Positions 29,309-38,254 of a stretch of DNA of 64,000 nt are shown piece after piece; position 1 is the first letter of the stretch, and the number at the start of each line of letters is the position of its first letter. The notes under the pieces were generated by a model. The model was not told where the DNA came from. It did not search any database and saw only the letters and a program-made list of their open reading frames with translations. Both the position numbers and the translations under genes were made by a program. The stretch comes from Pseudarthrobacter sp. BIM B-2242 (GTDB lineage: Bacteria > Actinomycetota > Actinomycetes > Actinomycetales > Micrococcaceae). The stretch lies in NCBI RefSeq assembly GCF_014764445.1, contig NZ_CP061721.1, forward strand, positions 558,001-622,000. The letters are read 5' to 3'.

Positions 29309-29914
29309 ATGGCCATTGAACTTGAGGAACTGCTGGTTAAGGATGCGGCCGCATGGCGGGCCTGGCTGGAAGAGCACCACGCGGACAGCCCCGGCGTGTG
29401 GCTTGTCCTCCACAAGAAGGGCGGCAATGTCACGGAACTGGACTACGACGCCGCGCTTGATGAGGCGTTGTGTTTCGGGTGGATCGATGGACAGGTCAAT
29501 AAGCGCGACGCGGAGACCTACAGCCAGCGCATGACCCGCCGCACCCCGAAGAGCCCCTGGTCAGCCCGGAATGTGGGGCACGTTGCCCGGCTGGAAGCCG
29601 CGGGCAGGATGACCGACGCCGGGCGGGCCGCCGTCGAAAGCGCCAAGGCGGACGGCCGCTGGGAGATCGCTTATGGCGGACAGGCAACCGCAGAGGTTCC
29701 GCCCGATCTGGCGGCGGCGATCGCAGCCGTCCCGGCGGCGCAGGCGATGTTCGATGTCCTCACATCCGTCAACCGATACGCCCTGATTTACAGGACGATT
29801 TCGGTGAAGCAGGCGGCCACGCGCGAACGGAAAATCGCAGGTTTTGTGGAGATGCTGGCCCGTGGCGAGACACCGTTCCCGCAGAAGCGGAAGCCCGCCG
29901 CCCCGCCCAACTAA
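29309..29914 (+). CDS. YdeI/OmdA family protein
   Basis: 201 aa. Family features: AWRAWLEEHHADSPGVWLVLHKKG, LCFGWIDGQVNKRD, RRTPKSPWSARNV and the C-terminal RTISVKQAATRERKIAGFVEML (separate segments). This family is annotated as bacteriocin-protection or OmpD-associated, but its biochemical role is unknown. ATG 29309 starts just after AGGG; an upstream ATG at 29267 is less likely. Its stop codon lies inside the long inverted repeat 29907-29970. Confidence 0.8.
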   Translation: MAIELEELLVKDAAAWRAWLEEHHADSPGVWLVLHKKGGNVTELDYDAALDEALCFGWIDGQVNKRDAETYSQRMTRRTPKSPWSARNVGHVARLEAAGRMTDAGRAAVESAKADGRWEIAYGGQATAEVPPDLAAAIAAVPAAQAMFDVLTSVNRYALIYRTISVKQAATRERKIAGFVEMLARGETPFPQKRKPAAPPN

Positions 29915-29970
29915 GTAGCGCTAACTGTCGTTTTGAGGGCTCAAAACGACAGTTGGCGCTACTTAGTTGG
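29907..29970. repeat. 64-bp near-perfect inverted repeat between convergent genes
   Basis: Two 31-nt arms (29907-29937 and 29940-29970) pair with a single mismatch around a 2-nt centre; the arms contain CCAACTAAGTAGCG and ACTGTCGTTTTGAG. The repeat includes the YdeI stop codon and ends 2 nt before the fbpC stop. Could be a bidirectional terminator, or a member of a dispersed palindrome family; the unusual arm length favours the latter. Confidence 0.8.
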
Positions 29971-29972
29971 GA

Positions 29973-31145
29973 TCAGTCGTCCAGCGGAAACGCCACGCCT
30001 TCCCCCACCACCCGCAGGCAGAGCTCCATGCCGGGCCGGGCGATCGAGGCGTTCCAGTGCCGGATGGTGATGATCTCGCCGCCACCGGGATAGCGGTGGT
30101 CCTTGCCGCCGGCCAGTTCGGGCGGAACAGCCAGCTTCAGCCGCACGGTGGTTTCCGGGCCGAAGTAGTCGGTGTCCACCACGACGCCGCGGATGGGGCC
30201 GCCTTCGGCGATCCTGATCTGTTCGGGCCGCAGCATCAGCTGCACGCGGCCCTGTGCCGGCGGGCGGCGGACGGGGATTCCGCCGAGCGAGCAGTTGGCC
30301 AGCGAGCCTTCCATCCAGGCGTCCAGGATGACGGCGTCGCCCAGGAATTCGGCCGTGGCACGATCGGCAGGGCGCGTGTAGACCACAAACGGGTTGCCGA
30401 TCTGCGCCAGCCTGCCGCCCCGCATCACGGCCACCTGGTCGGCGAAGGACAAAGCCTCGGCCTGGTCGTGGGTGACCAGGATGGTGGTCACCCCGGCGGC
30501 AGCCAGGACCTTGGCCACGGCCCGCCGGGTGGCCACCCGGAGTCCGGCGTCGAGGGCCGAGAACGGCTCGTCCAGCAGCATCAGTTCCGGTTCACGGGCC
30601 AGGGCGCGGGCCAGGGCAACACGCTGCTGCTGGCCGCCGGAGAGCTGGTGGGGCCGCCGTTTTGCCATGGATGAGTCCAGGGAGACCATCTCCAGCAGTT
30701 CGCTGATCCGGGCAGTGACAGCACCGCGTCCGCCGGGGAGCTTGCGTGCATCCAGGCCGAACGCGATGTTCTGGCCCACGGTCAGGTGCGGGAACAGGGC
30801 ACCGTCCTGGGCCACGTACCCCACGTGGCGTTTATGCGCCGGCAGCCACACGCCGTCGCCGGCCACCTTGGTGCCATTGAGCGAAATGCTGCCCGTGGCC
30901 GGGTGTTCAAAGCCTGCGATCAGCCGCAGGAGCGTGGTCTTGCCCGAGCCGGACGGGCCCACAATGGCCGTGGTGCCGCCCTTGGCCACCGACAGGTTGA
31001 CACCCCTGAGCACAGCCTGGGACGCGAAATTCTTGGTGACGTCGGTAATCTGCAGGTGGCTGTTGGTCGACGACTCCACTGATGCTGAGATCCGCGGTTC
31101 GGGGAGCCTGGAAGGGGCATCGCTCGGAGTGTAAAAATCGGTCAC
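29973..31145 (-). CDS. fbpC: Ferric-iron ABC transporter ATP-binding protein (FbpC-like)
   Basis: 390 aa. Walker A GPSGSGKTT near residue 64, Q-loop VAQDGALFP, signature LSGGQQQR, Walker B LMLLDEPFSALD and H-loop VTHDQAEA are all present. A C-terminal TOBE-type regulatory domain follows (about 270-390), as in FbpC/FutC. GTG 31145 overlaps the permease stop by 4 nt (GTGA). It energises the FbpB permease for iron uptake. Last gene of the fbpABC operon. Confidence 0.88.
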   Translation of the reverse strand: MTDFYTPSDAPSRLPEPRISASVESSTNSHLQITDVTKNFASQAVLRGVNLSVAKGGTTAIVGPSGSGKTTLLRLIAGFEHPATGSISLNGTKVAGDGVWLPAHKRHVGYVAQDGALFPHLTVGQNIAFGLDARKLPGGRGAVTARISELLEMVSLDSSMAKRRPHQLSGGQQQRVALARALAREPELMLLDEPFSALDAGLRVATRRAVAKVLAAAGVTTILVTHDQAEALSFADQVAVMRGGRLAQIGNPFVVYTRPADRATAEFLGDAVILDAWMEGSLANCSLGGIPVRRPPAQGRVQLMLRPEQIRIAEGGPIRGVVVDTDYFGPETTVRLKLAVPPELAGGKDHRYPGGGEIITIRHWNASIARPGMELCLRVVGEGVAFPLDD

Positions 31146-32680
31146 TGTCCGGCCACTTTCTTGGACTGCTGGAAGAGAAGGTATGTCATGGGTGCCGAGA
31201 GCAGGATCATCAGCAGTGCGTAGGGGGCGGCGCCGGCGTAGTCGATCTCGCTGCTCTTGGACCAGAATGCGGTGGCCAGGGTGGTTGTCCCGTTGGGGGA
31301 CAGCAGCAGCGTGGCAGTCAGTTCGGTCACCACGGCGAGGAACACAAGCGCCGCGCCGCCGGCGGCCGCCGGAGCCGTGAGGCGCAACGTGATCTTCAGG
31401 AAGGCATTGAGCGGCGACCTGCCCAGGGCACGCGCCGCTTCGTCCAGCTCTTTGGGAGCCTGCGCCAGCCCGGCACGGATGTTCACCAGCGCGCGCGGAA
31501 TGAACAGCAGCACGTACGCCGCCACCAACAGCGCGGTGGTTTGGTAGATGTCCGGGGCAACGTTGATGGCCACGGTGACGAAGGCCAGGCCCACCACAAT
31601 GCCGGGCATGGAGCTTGTGATGTAGTTGGAGAGCTCCAGGGACTTGCTGAACCAGCCCGGATGCCGGACCGCCAGGTACGCCATGGGGAAGGCCACAACG
31701 GTCGCGGCCACAGCGCCCGCCAGGCCCAAGCCCAGCGTCTGCAGCAGCGCGGGGACAAACTCCGCAACATCCCAGATCTCTGCCCCGCCTGCCACGATCC
31801 ACCGGATGACAAACCACAGCGGCAGGCCGAATGCCAGGCCGGTGAGCGCCAGCAGTCCCAGCTGGGCAGGAATCTGGTAGCGGTGCAGCGCCAGGCGCAG
31901 GGGTTTGGACTGGGCACCGGACCCGATCCGCGCGTAGCGGGCCGTGCCGCGGCTGCGGGCTTCCAGGACCAGCAGGATCAGGCAGAAAAACACCAGGACG
32001 CTGGCCAGCATGTTTCCGGCCGTGCCGTTGAACGTAGAAGCGTACTGCTGCATGATCGCCGTCGTAAACGTCTCAAAGCGGATCATCGCGAAGGCGCCGT
32101 ACTCGGCCAGCAGGTGCAGGCCCACCAGCAGGCCGCCGCCGGTGACGGCGATGCGCAGCTGGGGCAGCACGACGCGGAAGAAGACCCGCCACGGACCCAG
32201 GCCCAAGGACGCCGCTGACTGCTCGATGGCCGGATCCAGCCGGCTGAGCGTGGCCGCGGCCGGAATGTAGACCAGCGGAAAGTACGACAGCGTGGCGATC
32301 AGCGCGCCGGACCAGACGCCTTCCAGGGAGGGGATGGCGGACACCCAGCCATAGCTGTTCACAAACGCGGGAATGGCCAGCGGCGCCGCCAGGAGCACGG
32401 CCCACCACTTGTGGCCCCGCAGCTTGGTGCGTTCCACCAGCCAGGCGCCGCCCACGCCGACCACCAGGGTCGCGGGCACCACGATGAGCATCAGCAGGAG
32501 GGTGTTGGCCAACAGTTCGCCCACCCGGGGGCGGAAGATCAGCTCAATGCTCGTGTCCCAGCCGGTGACCGCTGTCATGTAGATGACATAGCCCAACGGG
32601 ATGAGGCCGAACAGAGCCAGCAGGGTGGCAAGGAGCGCAACCGCCAATGGCGGGCGAGGGCTGTTGCCCTTGCCCGCCAT
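31142..32680 (-). CDS. fbpB: Ferric-iron ABC transporter permease (FbpB-like)
   Basis: About 512 aa with some 12 membrane segments, a tandem fusion of two permease units as is usual for FbpB. Two EAA loops that contact the ATPase are visible: EQSAASLGLGPWRVFFRVVL and DEAARALGRSPLNAFLKITL. The start is uncertain: ATG 32680 has AAGGCGG 8 nt upstream; a TTG at 32722, only 3 nt after the binding-protein stop, would add 14 residues. Middle gene of the iron uptake operon. Confidence 0.88.
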   Translation of the reverse strand: MAGKGNSPRPPLAVALLATLLALFGLIPLGYVIYMTAVTGWDTSIELIFRPRVGELLANTLLLMLIVVPATLVVGVGGAWLVERTKLRGHKWWAVLLAAPLAIPAFVNSYGWVSAIPSLEGVWSGALIATLSYFPLVYIPAAATLSRLDPAIEQSAASLGLGPWRVFFRVVLPQLRIAVTGGGLLVGLHLLAEYGAFAMIRFETFTTAIMQQYASTFNGTAGNMLASVLVFFCLILLVLEARSRGTARYARIGSGAQSKPLRLALHRYQIPAQLGLLALTGLAFGLPLWFVIRWIVAGGAEIWDVAEFVPALLQTLGLGLAGAVAATVVAFPMAYLAVRHPGWFSKSLELSNYITSSMPGIVVGLAFVTVAINVAPDIYQTTALLVAAYVLLFIPRALVNIRAGLAQAPKELDEAARALGRSPLNAFLKITLRLTAPAAAGGAALVFLAVVTELTATLLLSPNGTTTLATAFWSKSSEIDYAGAAPYALLMILLSAPMTYLLFQQSKKVAGQ

Positions 32681-32725
32681 CGCTGAAGCCGCCTTGGCGG
32701 TTAGTTCTGGGGTTGAAACCAAGTG

Positions 32726-33790
32726 TTAGAGCAGACCAGCCTTGGTCATCAGCTCCGTGACCTTCTTGGAGTTCAGCTTGGAGGAGTCAACAGTCGGTGC
32801 CTGCAGTTCTGCCAGCGGAACCAGCTTCTCGTTCGAGGCAACACCGGAGCCCACGGTGTATTCGAAGTCCTTGCCAGTCTGGAGCTGCTCCTGGCCCTTC
32901 TTGCCCGTGATGAAGGCGAGGAACGCGTCTGCAGCGGCCTTGTTCTTGGAGGACTTCAGCACGCCACCGCCGGAGATGGAGACGAACGCGCCCGGATCCT
33001 GGTTCTTGAAGTAGTGGCTGGCGACGTTGTTGGAGTTCTCGCCGGTCTTGGCCTGATCACCGAAGTAGTAGTAGTGGTAGATCACGCCACCTTCGATCTC
33101 ACCGGCGTTCACGGCCTTCAAAACAGCGCCGTTGCCCTGGTAGCCCTTGAAGTTTTCCTTCATGGCTGTGAGCCACTCTTCGGTTTCGGCCTCGCCCTTG
33201 AGCTCCAGGTAGGCGGAAACGATCGCCTGGAAGTCGGCGCCGGACGGCGATGCGCCCCAGCGGCCCTTCCATTCGGAGCCGGCCAGGTCTGAGAGGGACT
33301 TGGGCAGCTTGTCTTCGGTGAGCTTTTCCTTGTTGTACACAAACACGGTGGAGCGGGCTGCGACACCGGTCCACTTGTTGGTGGAGGGCCGGTACTCGGC
33401 CGGGACCTGGTTCTTGACCTCGTCAGTGAGATCGGCGAACAGGCCTGCGTTTTCCACCTGGGTCATGGCGGGGGAGTTTTCGGTGATGAAAACATCTGCG
33501 GGGGACTTGTCGCCCTCCTGGATGATCTGGTTGGACATCTCGGTGTCCTTGCCCTGGCGCAGGGTCACCTTGACGCCGGTCTCCTTGGTGAACTCCTCCA
33601 CCCAGGCCTTAGTCATGGATTCGTGCTGGGCGTTGTACACCGTGATTTCGCCGGAAACGGCTTCGGCGGAAGCGGAAGCGGAAGGGGAAGTGGTGGCTGC
33701 CGGGGTGGTGCTGCCGCCGCAGGCGGTCAGTCCGAGGGCTGCCGTGGCGGCGAGTGCGATGCCGGCCAGGGCGCTGGAGCGGATCTTCAT
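32726..33790 (-). CDS. fbpA: Ferric-iron ABC transporter substrate-binding lipoprotein (FbpA-like)
   Basis: 354 aa. Signal peptide with lipobox LTACGG (Cys near residue 24), a Ser/Ala/Thr linker, then the extracellular iron-binding fold: GEITVYNAQHESMTKAW, DVFITENSPAM and the tyrosine cluster GVIYHYYYFGDQ (about residue 240), which in FbpA-type proteins supplies the Fe(III)-ligating tyrosines. First gene of the operon with fbpB and fbpC. A near-consensus DtxR/IdeR box lies 86 bp upstream of the start, so expression should rise on iron limitation. Confidence 0.92.
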   Translation of the reverse strand: MKIRSSALAGIALAATAALGLTACGGSTTPAATTSPSASASAEAVSGEITVYNAQHESMTKAWVEEFTKETGVKVTLRQGKDTEMSNQIIQEGDKSPADVFITENSPAMTQVENAGLFADLTDEVKNQVPAEYRPSTNKWTGVAARSTVFVYNKEKLTEDKLPKSLSDLAGSEWKGRWGASPSGADFQAIVSAYLELKGEAETEEWLTAMKENFKGYQGNGAVLKAVNAGEIEGGVIYHYYYFGDQAKTGENSNNVASHYFKNQDPGAFVSISGGGVLKSSKNKAAADAFLAFITGKKGQEQLQTGKDFEYTVGSGVASNEKLVPLAELQAPTVDSSKLNSKKVTELMTKAGLL

Positions 33791-33875
33791 TGAAGGCTAC
33801 TTTCTGGGGAAAAGTGTTGTGGGCCGTAGGGTCCGTGTGAGCGCGGGGAGTTGGGATTGCTCACTCGTGAAAACT

Positions 33876-33894
33876 GTAGGTTAGCCAAACCTAA
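33876..33894 (-). promoter_or_regulatory. DtxR/IdeR iron box upstream of fbpA
   Basis: GTAGGTTAGCCAAACCTAA matches the known 19-bp DtxR/IdeR consensus (TTAGGTTAGCCTAACCTAA) at 17 of 19 positions. It lies 86 bp upstream of the fbpA ATG in the only intergenic space of the operon. DtxR-type proteins repress with Fe(II), so this predicts iron-dependent repression of the transporter. Confidence 0.85.
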
Positions 33895-33957
33895 GACACC
33901 AAGCGCCGCGGGGCTTAAGTGATCAGGATCACATGCATTACGAAACTGTTGCGTGAC

Positions 33958-35136
33958 CTAATTCGTTGAGGGTCCCTGCTGAACCGAGGCGGCAGCCTCC
34001 AATACCATCCAGGCCTGCAGCTGGGTGGAAAGTTCGACGCCGGCGCCCGGGGGATACGTGGCGTCCGCCGGCTGCGCTGCGTGGATGGAAAAGACCGGCC
34101 CGCCTTGGGTGCGCCGGCCCGCCCAGAATGCTCCCGCGGTAGCGGTCACGAGCTCGCCGGCGGTGGTGCGGGCGCCCTCCGGAAGCCTGGCATCGGCGGC
34201 GGCGAGCGCCAGGTAACGGCAGAGGATCCCGGTGAAGAGTCCGCCGTCGCCCGTCCCGTCGCAGCGGAGGATGCTGGTGCGGCTGTCCGGGGGGCTCCCC
34301 GGCACCACCGCGTGCGCAGGTACCGTCAGGTGCTTGTCCACGGCGCGGATGAGCGTAGCGGCCCGGGCCAGGTTGGCCTCGCCGCCGAGCTCCAGGAGGG
34401 CTCCCAGTACCGGGCCCTGGTTGTACGTATAGATGGTGTTCTCCACCGTGATCTCACCGGCCGCGTTGAGGCGCGCCCCGTCGACATAGAGCCCCTGTGC
34501 CTGATCGAACAGGACCGTGTTGAGCCAGTCCACAAGGCGCTGCGCCTTGGCCTGCTGGCCGGTGCGGGCGTAGTAGAGAGCCACGGGAGCGGTGGCCGGC
34601 GTGTTCTTGAAGTCCCGCTTTGTGCTCCAGAACGTCCCGCCGCCCAGATGGTCGGTGGAGGCGGAATCAAACTGCAGGGTCAGTGTCTTGTGGATCCTGG
34701 CATTGCGCCGGCGGCCCGGTTTGCGCGTCTCCCTGGCCAGGGCCTCCAATCGAAGGGTGGCGAGTGCCAGCCAGGCCATGTCGTCGTAATAGCTGTTGAC
34801 AAACGTGAAGGCGTTCCGCAGCCGGATGCCCGTGACCAGCCTGGACGCCAGCTTGCCGGCGCTGGGGCTGCCCGGGCCGTTGAACCGTGCCGCCGGGGTT
34901 GCTCCGTTGCCCAGTTCGCGGCGCCCCGCGTCCACCAGGCAGTCCACGTAGTGCGCCTGCCACCAGTAGTGCCAGGGGTGGAGGAGGCTATCAAGCACCT
35001 TTGATGGCCAGCGGACCGCCGCGAGGTGGGTTCCAGGCAGGAACAGCAGCCGCCGGCCGAAACGCTGCGTCACCGAACGCGCGGCCTGGTTGGCCCGGCC
35101 CGGCCAGTCTGCGGGCTCCACATCCGGCATTGTCAT
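33958..35136 (-). CDS. Glycoside hydrolase family 76 protein (alpha-1,6-mannanase type)
   Basis: 392 aa. The GH76 (alpha/alpha)6-barrel is suggested by HYWWQAHYVDCLVDA, the twin-Asp catalytic motif SYYDDMAWLALATLRL, TFWSTKRDFKNTPATAPVAL and YTYNQGPVLGALLEL (separate segments). GH76 enzymes cut alpha-1,6-mannan. No signal peptide is seen, so the enzyme appears cytoplasmic or exported in another way, which is unusual for a mannan-degrading role. It may act on internal mannosyl glycans or lipomannan precursors. Confidence 0.8.
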   Translation of the reverse strand: MTMPDVEPADWPGRANQAARSVTQRFGRRLLFLPGTHLAAVRWPSKVLDSLLHPWHYWWQAHYVDCLVDAGRRELGNGATPAARFNGPGSPSAGKLASRLVTGIRLRNAFTFVNSYYDDMAWLALATLRLEALARETRKPGRRRNARIHKTLTLQFDSASTDHLGGGTFWSTKRDFKNTPATAPVALYYARTGQQAKAQRLVDWLNTVLFDQAQGLYVDGARLNAAGEITVENTIYTYNQGPVLGALLELGGEANLARAATLIRAVDKHLTVPAHAVVPGSPPDSRTSILRCDGTGDGGLFTGILCRYLALAAADARLPEGARTTAGELVTATAGAFWAGRRTQGGPVFSIHAAQPADATYPPGAGVELSTQLQAWMVLEAAASVQQGPSTN

Positions 35137-35172
35137 GCATGTAGCCTAGCGGGTGCAGCGGGCCGGCATTTC

Positions 35173-35190
35173 AGTTAACATGCACTAACT
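35173..35190. promoter_or_regulatory. Short inverted repeat upstream of the SDR/acyl-CoA dehydrogenase operon
   Basis: AGTTA (35173-35177) and TAACT (35186-35190) flank ACATGCAC, 47 bp before the SDR start. Size and position suit a TetR-type operator, a common control for fatty-acid operons. No regulator gene is adjacent. Confidence 0.3.
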
Positions 35191-35236
35191 AACAGTCTGC
35201 GCGCCGGGTTGCGTGGGGCCACATCAAGGAGGATGT

Positions 35237-36046
35237 ATGGACGTCAACGGTACGGTCGCGCTGATTACGGGCGGGGCGTCCGGTTTGGGCGCCGCGACGG
35301 CAAAACGCCTGTTCGACGCCGGCGCCTCGGTGGTGTTGATCGACCTGCCTTCGTCCGCCGGTGCGGCTTTCGCCGCGGAGCTGAACGCCGGCGGGGGTGC
35401 TGCCGCGGGTGCCGGCTACCCGCAGGCGGTCTTTGTCCCCGCTGACGTCACCAGCGAAGCGGAGGTGCAGGCCGCCGTCGATACCGCTGTAACCCTGGGG
35501 CCGCTCCGGATCGTGGTGAACTGCGCAGGGATCGCCACGCCCGGCAAGGTGCTGGGCCGGGACGGCGTCCTCCCGCTGGAGACGTTCAACCGGGTCATCC
35601 AGGTGAACCTCGTCGGGACCTTCAACGTTCTGCGCCTGGCTGCCGCCGCCATGGCTGCCACAGAGCCGGTCAGTACGGAGCTGGGCGGCCCCGAGCGCGG
35701 CGTCATCGTGAATACGGCATCCGTGGCGGCCTTCGACGGGCAGATCGGGCAGCCTGCCTACGCCGCCTCAAAAGGTGCCGTCGCTGCAATGACGCTCCCG
35801 CTGGCACGGGAACTGGCGCGCTCGCTGGTGCGGGTGGTGACCATCGCCCCCGGAATTTTCGAAACCCCCATGATGGCGGGCCTTCCGCAGGACGCGCAGG
35901 ACTCGCTGGGCCGGCAGGTTCCGCACCCCTCGCGCCTCGGCAAGCCTGCAGAGTATGCCAATCTGGTGGCCCACATCGTGGAGAACGCGATGCTCAACGG
36001 CGAAACCATCCGGCTCGACGGCGCCATCCGGATGGGCCCGAAGTGA
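35237..36046 (+). CDS. Short-chain dehydrogenase, 3-hydroxyacyl-CoA dehydrogenase type II-like
   Basis: 269 aa classical SDR. NAD-binding [11 protein letters not shown] near residue 12, the NCAG motif, catalytic Ser in [11 protein letters not shown] and Tyr/Lys in YAASK. The HSD17B10-like core ([35 protein letters not shown]) suggests oxidation of 3-hydroxyacyl-CoA, including branched-chain ones. ATG 35237 follows AGGAGG. It overlaps the acyl-CoA dehydrogenase gene by 4 nt (GTGA), so both act in one beta-oxidation-type operon. Confidence 0.88.
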   Translation: MDVNGTVALITGGASGLGAATAKRLFDAGASVVLIDLPSSAGAAFAAELNAGGGAAAGAGYPQAVFVPADVTSEAEVQAAVDTAVTLGPLRIVVNCAGIATPGKVLGRDGVLPLETFNRVIQVNLVGTFNVLRLAAAAMAATEPVSTELGGPERGVIVNTASVAAFDGQIGQPAYAASKGAVAAMTLPLARELARSLVRVVTIAPGIFETPMMAGLPQDAQDSLGRQVPHPSRLGKPAEYANLVAHIVENAMLNGETIRLDGAIRMGPK

Positions 36047-37248
36047 ACGGGCTCCCAACGGCCGACTTCTTCGCATTCGAGTCGCTCCTCAGTCCGAAGG
36101 AGCGGGCCAAGCTGGCCGGGCTGCGCGAATTCCTCGCCGCGGAGATCGCCCCCTATGCCTCGGACTGGTGGAACAAGGCCGAGTTTCCGGCGCATATCCT
36201 GCCCAAACTCGCCGCCCTGGAACTGAGTACACCGGCCCAGCGCGGCTACAGCAACCTGTTCGCGGGACTCGTCATTGCCGAAATGACGCGCGTGGACACC
36301 TCCATAGCCACGTTCTTCCTGGTCCACCACGACCTGTTTGTGGAGTCGCTCTACGGCTTTGGCTCGGCCGGCCAGAAAGACCGGCTGCTGGCTGACGCGT
36401 CAAGCCTGCGCATCACCGGAGCCTTCGCCCTCACCGAGCCCGGGCACGGTTCCGATGTGGCCGGCGGGATGGAAACGCGGGCGCGCCGGATCTCCAGCCG
36501 CACCGGAGAGCCCGACGACGACGGCGACACCTGGGTGCTTAACGGCGCCAAGCGCTGGATCGGTAACGGGACGTTCTGCGACTACATGCTTGTGTGGGCC
36601 AGGGACGAATCCGCAGGCGCCGACGCTCCGGGCGCGGTCCGCGGGTTCATTGTTGATGCTTCCCTGCCGGGGGTAAGCCGGAGCCGGATCGAAAATAAGA
36701 TCGCGCTGCGGACCGTGCAGAATGCCGACATTGTCTTCAAGGACGTCCGGGTGGCAGAAGCTGACCGGTTTGCCGGGATCAACAGCTTCGAGGACACCAA
36801 CCAGCTCCTGCGCGGCTCACGGATCATGGTGGCCTGGCAGGCGGTGGGGCAGCAGCTGGCGGCATTCGACGTGGCCCGGCAGTACGCCGTCGAACGCCAA
36901 CAGTTCGGGCGGCCGCTGGCGAAGTTCCAGCTCATCCAGCAGCAGCTCGTGACCATGCTGGGGAACACCGTGGCGAGCATGGGGATGATGGCGCGGCTCG
37001 CACAGCTGCAGGACGACGGCGCGGCGGACATGCCGCAGGTGGCCCTTGCCAAGTCCTACACAAGCGCCCGGATGCGCGAAACCGTGGCGCTGGGCCGGTC
37101 CATCCTCGGTGGCAACGGCATCGTGACCGACTACCGGATGGCCAAGATTTTCGCCGACGCCGAGGCGATCTACACCTACGAGGGCTCGTTCGAGATCAAC
37201 ACCCTCATTGTGGGCCGTGCGGTCACGGGGGTCTCGGCGATCGTCTGA
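36043..37248 (+). CDS. Acyl-CoA dehydrogenase (glutaryl-CoA dehydrogenase-like)
   Basis: 401 aa FAD enzyme. Visible: [12 protein letters not shown] (FAD/substrate loop), [26 protein letters not shown] segment and, near residue 380, the catalytic Glu in [12 protein letters not shown]. The [10 protein letters not shown] and IGNG motifs put it near the glutaryl-CoA dehydrogenase branch; the exact acyl chain is unknown. GTG start inside the SDR stop. Codon use matches its partner. Confidence 0.88.
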   Translation: MNGLPTADFFAFESLLSPKERAKLAGLREFLAAEIAPYASDWWNKAEFPAHILPKLAALELSTPAQRGYSNLFAGLVIAEMTRVDTSIATFFLVHHDLFVESLYGFGSAGQKDRLLADASSLRITGAFALTEPGHGSDVAGGMETRARRISSRTGEPDDDGDTWVLNGAKRWIGNGTFCDYMLVWARDESAGADAPGAVRGFIVDASLPGVSRSRIENKIALRTVQNADIVFKDVRVAEADRFAGINSFEDTNQLLRGSRIMVAWQAVGQQLAAFDVARQYAVERQQFGRPLAKFQLIQQQLVTMLGNTVASMGMMARLAQLQDDGAADMPQVALAKSYTSARMRETVALGRSILGGNGIVTDYRMAKIFADAEAIYTYEGSFEINTLIVGRAVTGVSAIV

Positions 37249-37271
37249 CGGCCCAATCACCGGGGCGGACC

Positions 37272-38108
37272 TCAGTCCGCCAGCGTGGGTTGCTTCTCGC
37301 CGGCTTCGATCCTCGCGTCCAGGCTGTTGTTTTTCACCGGCATGGGGCATGTGCCGAATGGCGTGAATGCGCTGGGGTAGTTGATGGCGCGGTTGAAATC
37401 CAGGACCACGGTGGCGTTGCCTTCCTTGTCAACGCGGGGCCGGGCCGTGGAGACCTTCCGCCACTCGTCTGTTGTGTCCCCGTTGGTGCCGTCGTGGAAG
37501 GTGATGGTCAGTGCGCCGAGCTTCTCCTCTTCGGCATGCAGGCGGTATTCATGGTCGATCCCCGGCAGCCGAAAAACCACCTCGCCCACCGAAAAGTGCA
37601 GGCCGTCCACCAGCGGATTGGCCGTTCCGATGGGGACGGCCACCGGCTCCGGATACGGCTCGTAGGCCGCCTCGATCACCAGGTCCGGGTTGTAGCCGAA
37701 GGTGGGGACGCCGTCGAACTCCGTCAACACAGGTGAGGCAGAATCCCGGGTGCGGATGGCGTACCGGTCCGCGCGCATGGCCAGTTCAACCACCACCTGC
37801 TGCCCGTCAGCGCCGCCGTACTGCACCCACATCAGCGAGTCCTCGTTGGTAAGGGCGGCGCTGATGGTGCCCACAACCGGCTCCCCGGTGGCCACCAGCG
37901 TCAGTCCGTCCTGCGCGGCGGCGGTGAGTGCCGCCGTCGTACCGTCCGTTGACCACAGGCCGGGGGCGAGGTCGACGGCGGACGGTTCGGATTCCAGCCA
38001 CTGGAAGGAAGTGAGGGTCAGCCAGCCGTGGCGGGTGGCGAGGGCCTTGTGGCGGTTGGTGCGGAAGCGCTGCCAGCGTTCCAGCTGCGCGGGTGCGGCG
38101 ATGCTCAT
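37272..38108 (-). CDS. DUF1684 family protein
   Basis: 278 aa. The family is recognised by RHGWLTLTSFQWLE near the N-terminus and by the C-terminal VVLDFNRAINYPSAFTPFGTCPMP plus LDARIEAGEK (separate segments). Function unknown. No signal peptide. Converges on the acyl-CoA dehydrogenase (24 bp between stops) and is divergent from the F420-reductase-like gene at 38255. Confidence 0.85.
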   Translation of the reverse strand: MSIAAPAQLERWQRFRTNRHKALATRHGWLTLTSFQWLESEPSAVDLAPGLWSTDGTTAALTAAAQDGLTLVATGEPVVGTISAALTNEDSLMWVQYGGADGQQVVVELAMRADRYAIRTRDSASPVLTEFDGVPTFGYNPDLVIEAAYEPYPEPVAVPIGTANPLVDGLHFSVGEVVFRLPGIDHEYRLHAEEEKLGALTITFHDGTNGDTTDEWRKVSTARPRVDKEGNATVVLDFNRAINYPSAFTPFGTCPMPVKNNSLDARIEAGEKQPTLAD

Positions 38109-38254
38109 GGGTTCCTCCGGACGGTTCTGGTTCGCCCCCTACAACCACGCTGGCAGGGCCTTCATTCCGGCGGGGTATTCCGCCAGGGGTATTCGTTGCA
38201 CGGGGCGAGTAACGTCTGACGTATTGGACCACCGCGGGACGGACTGGAGTGATC

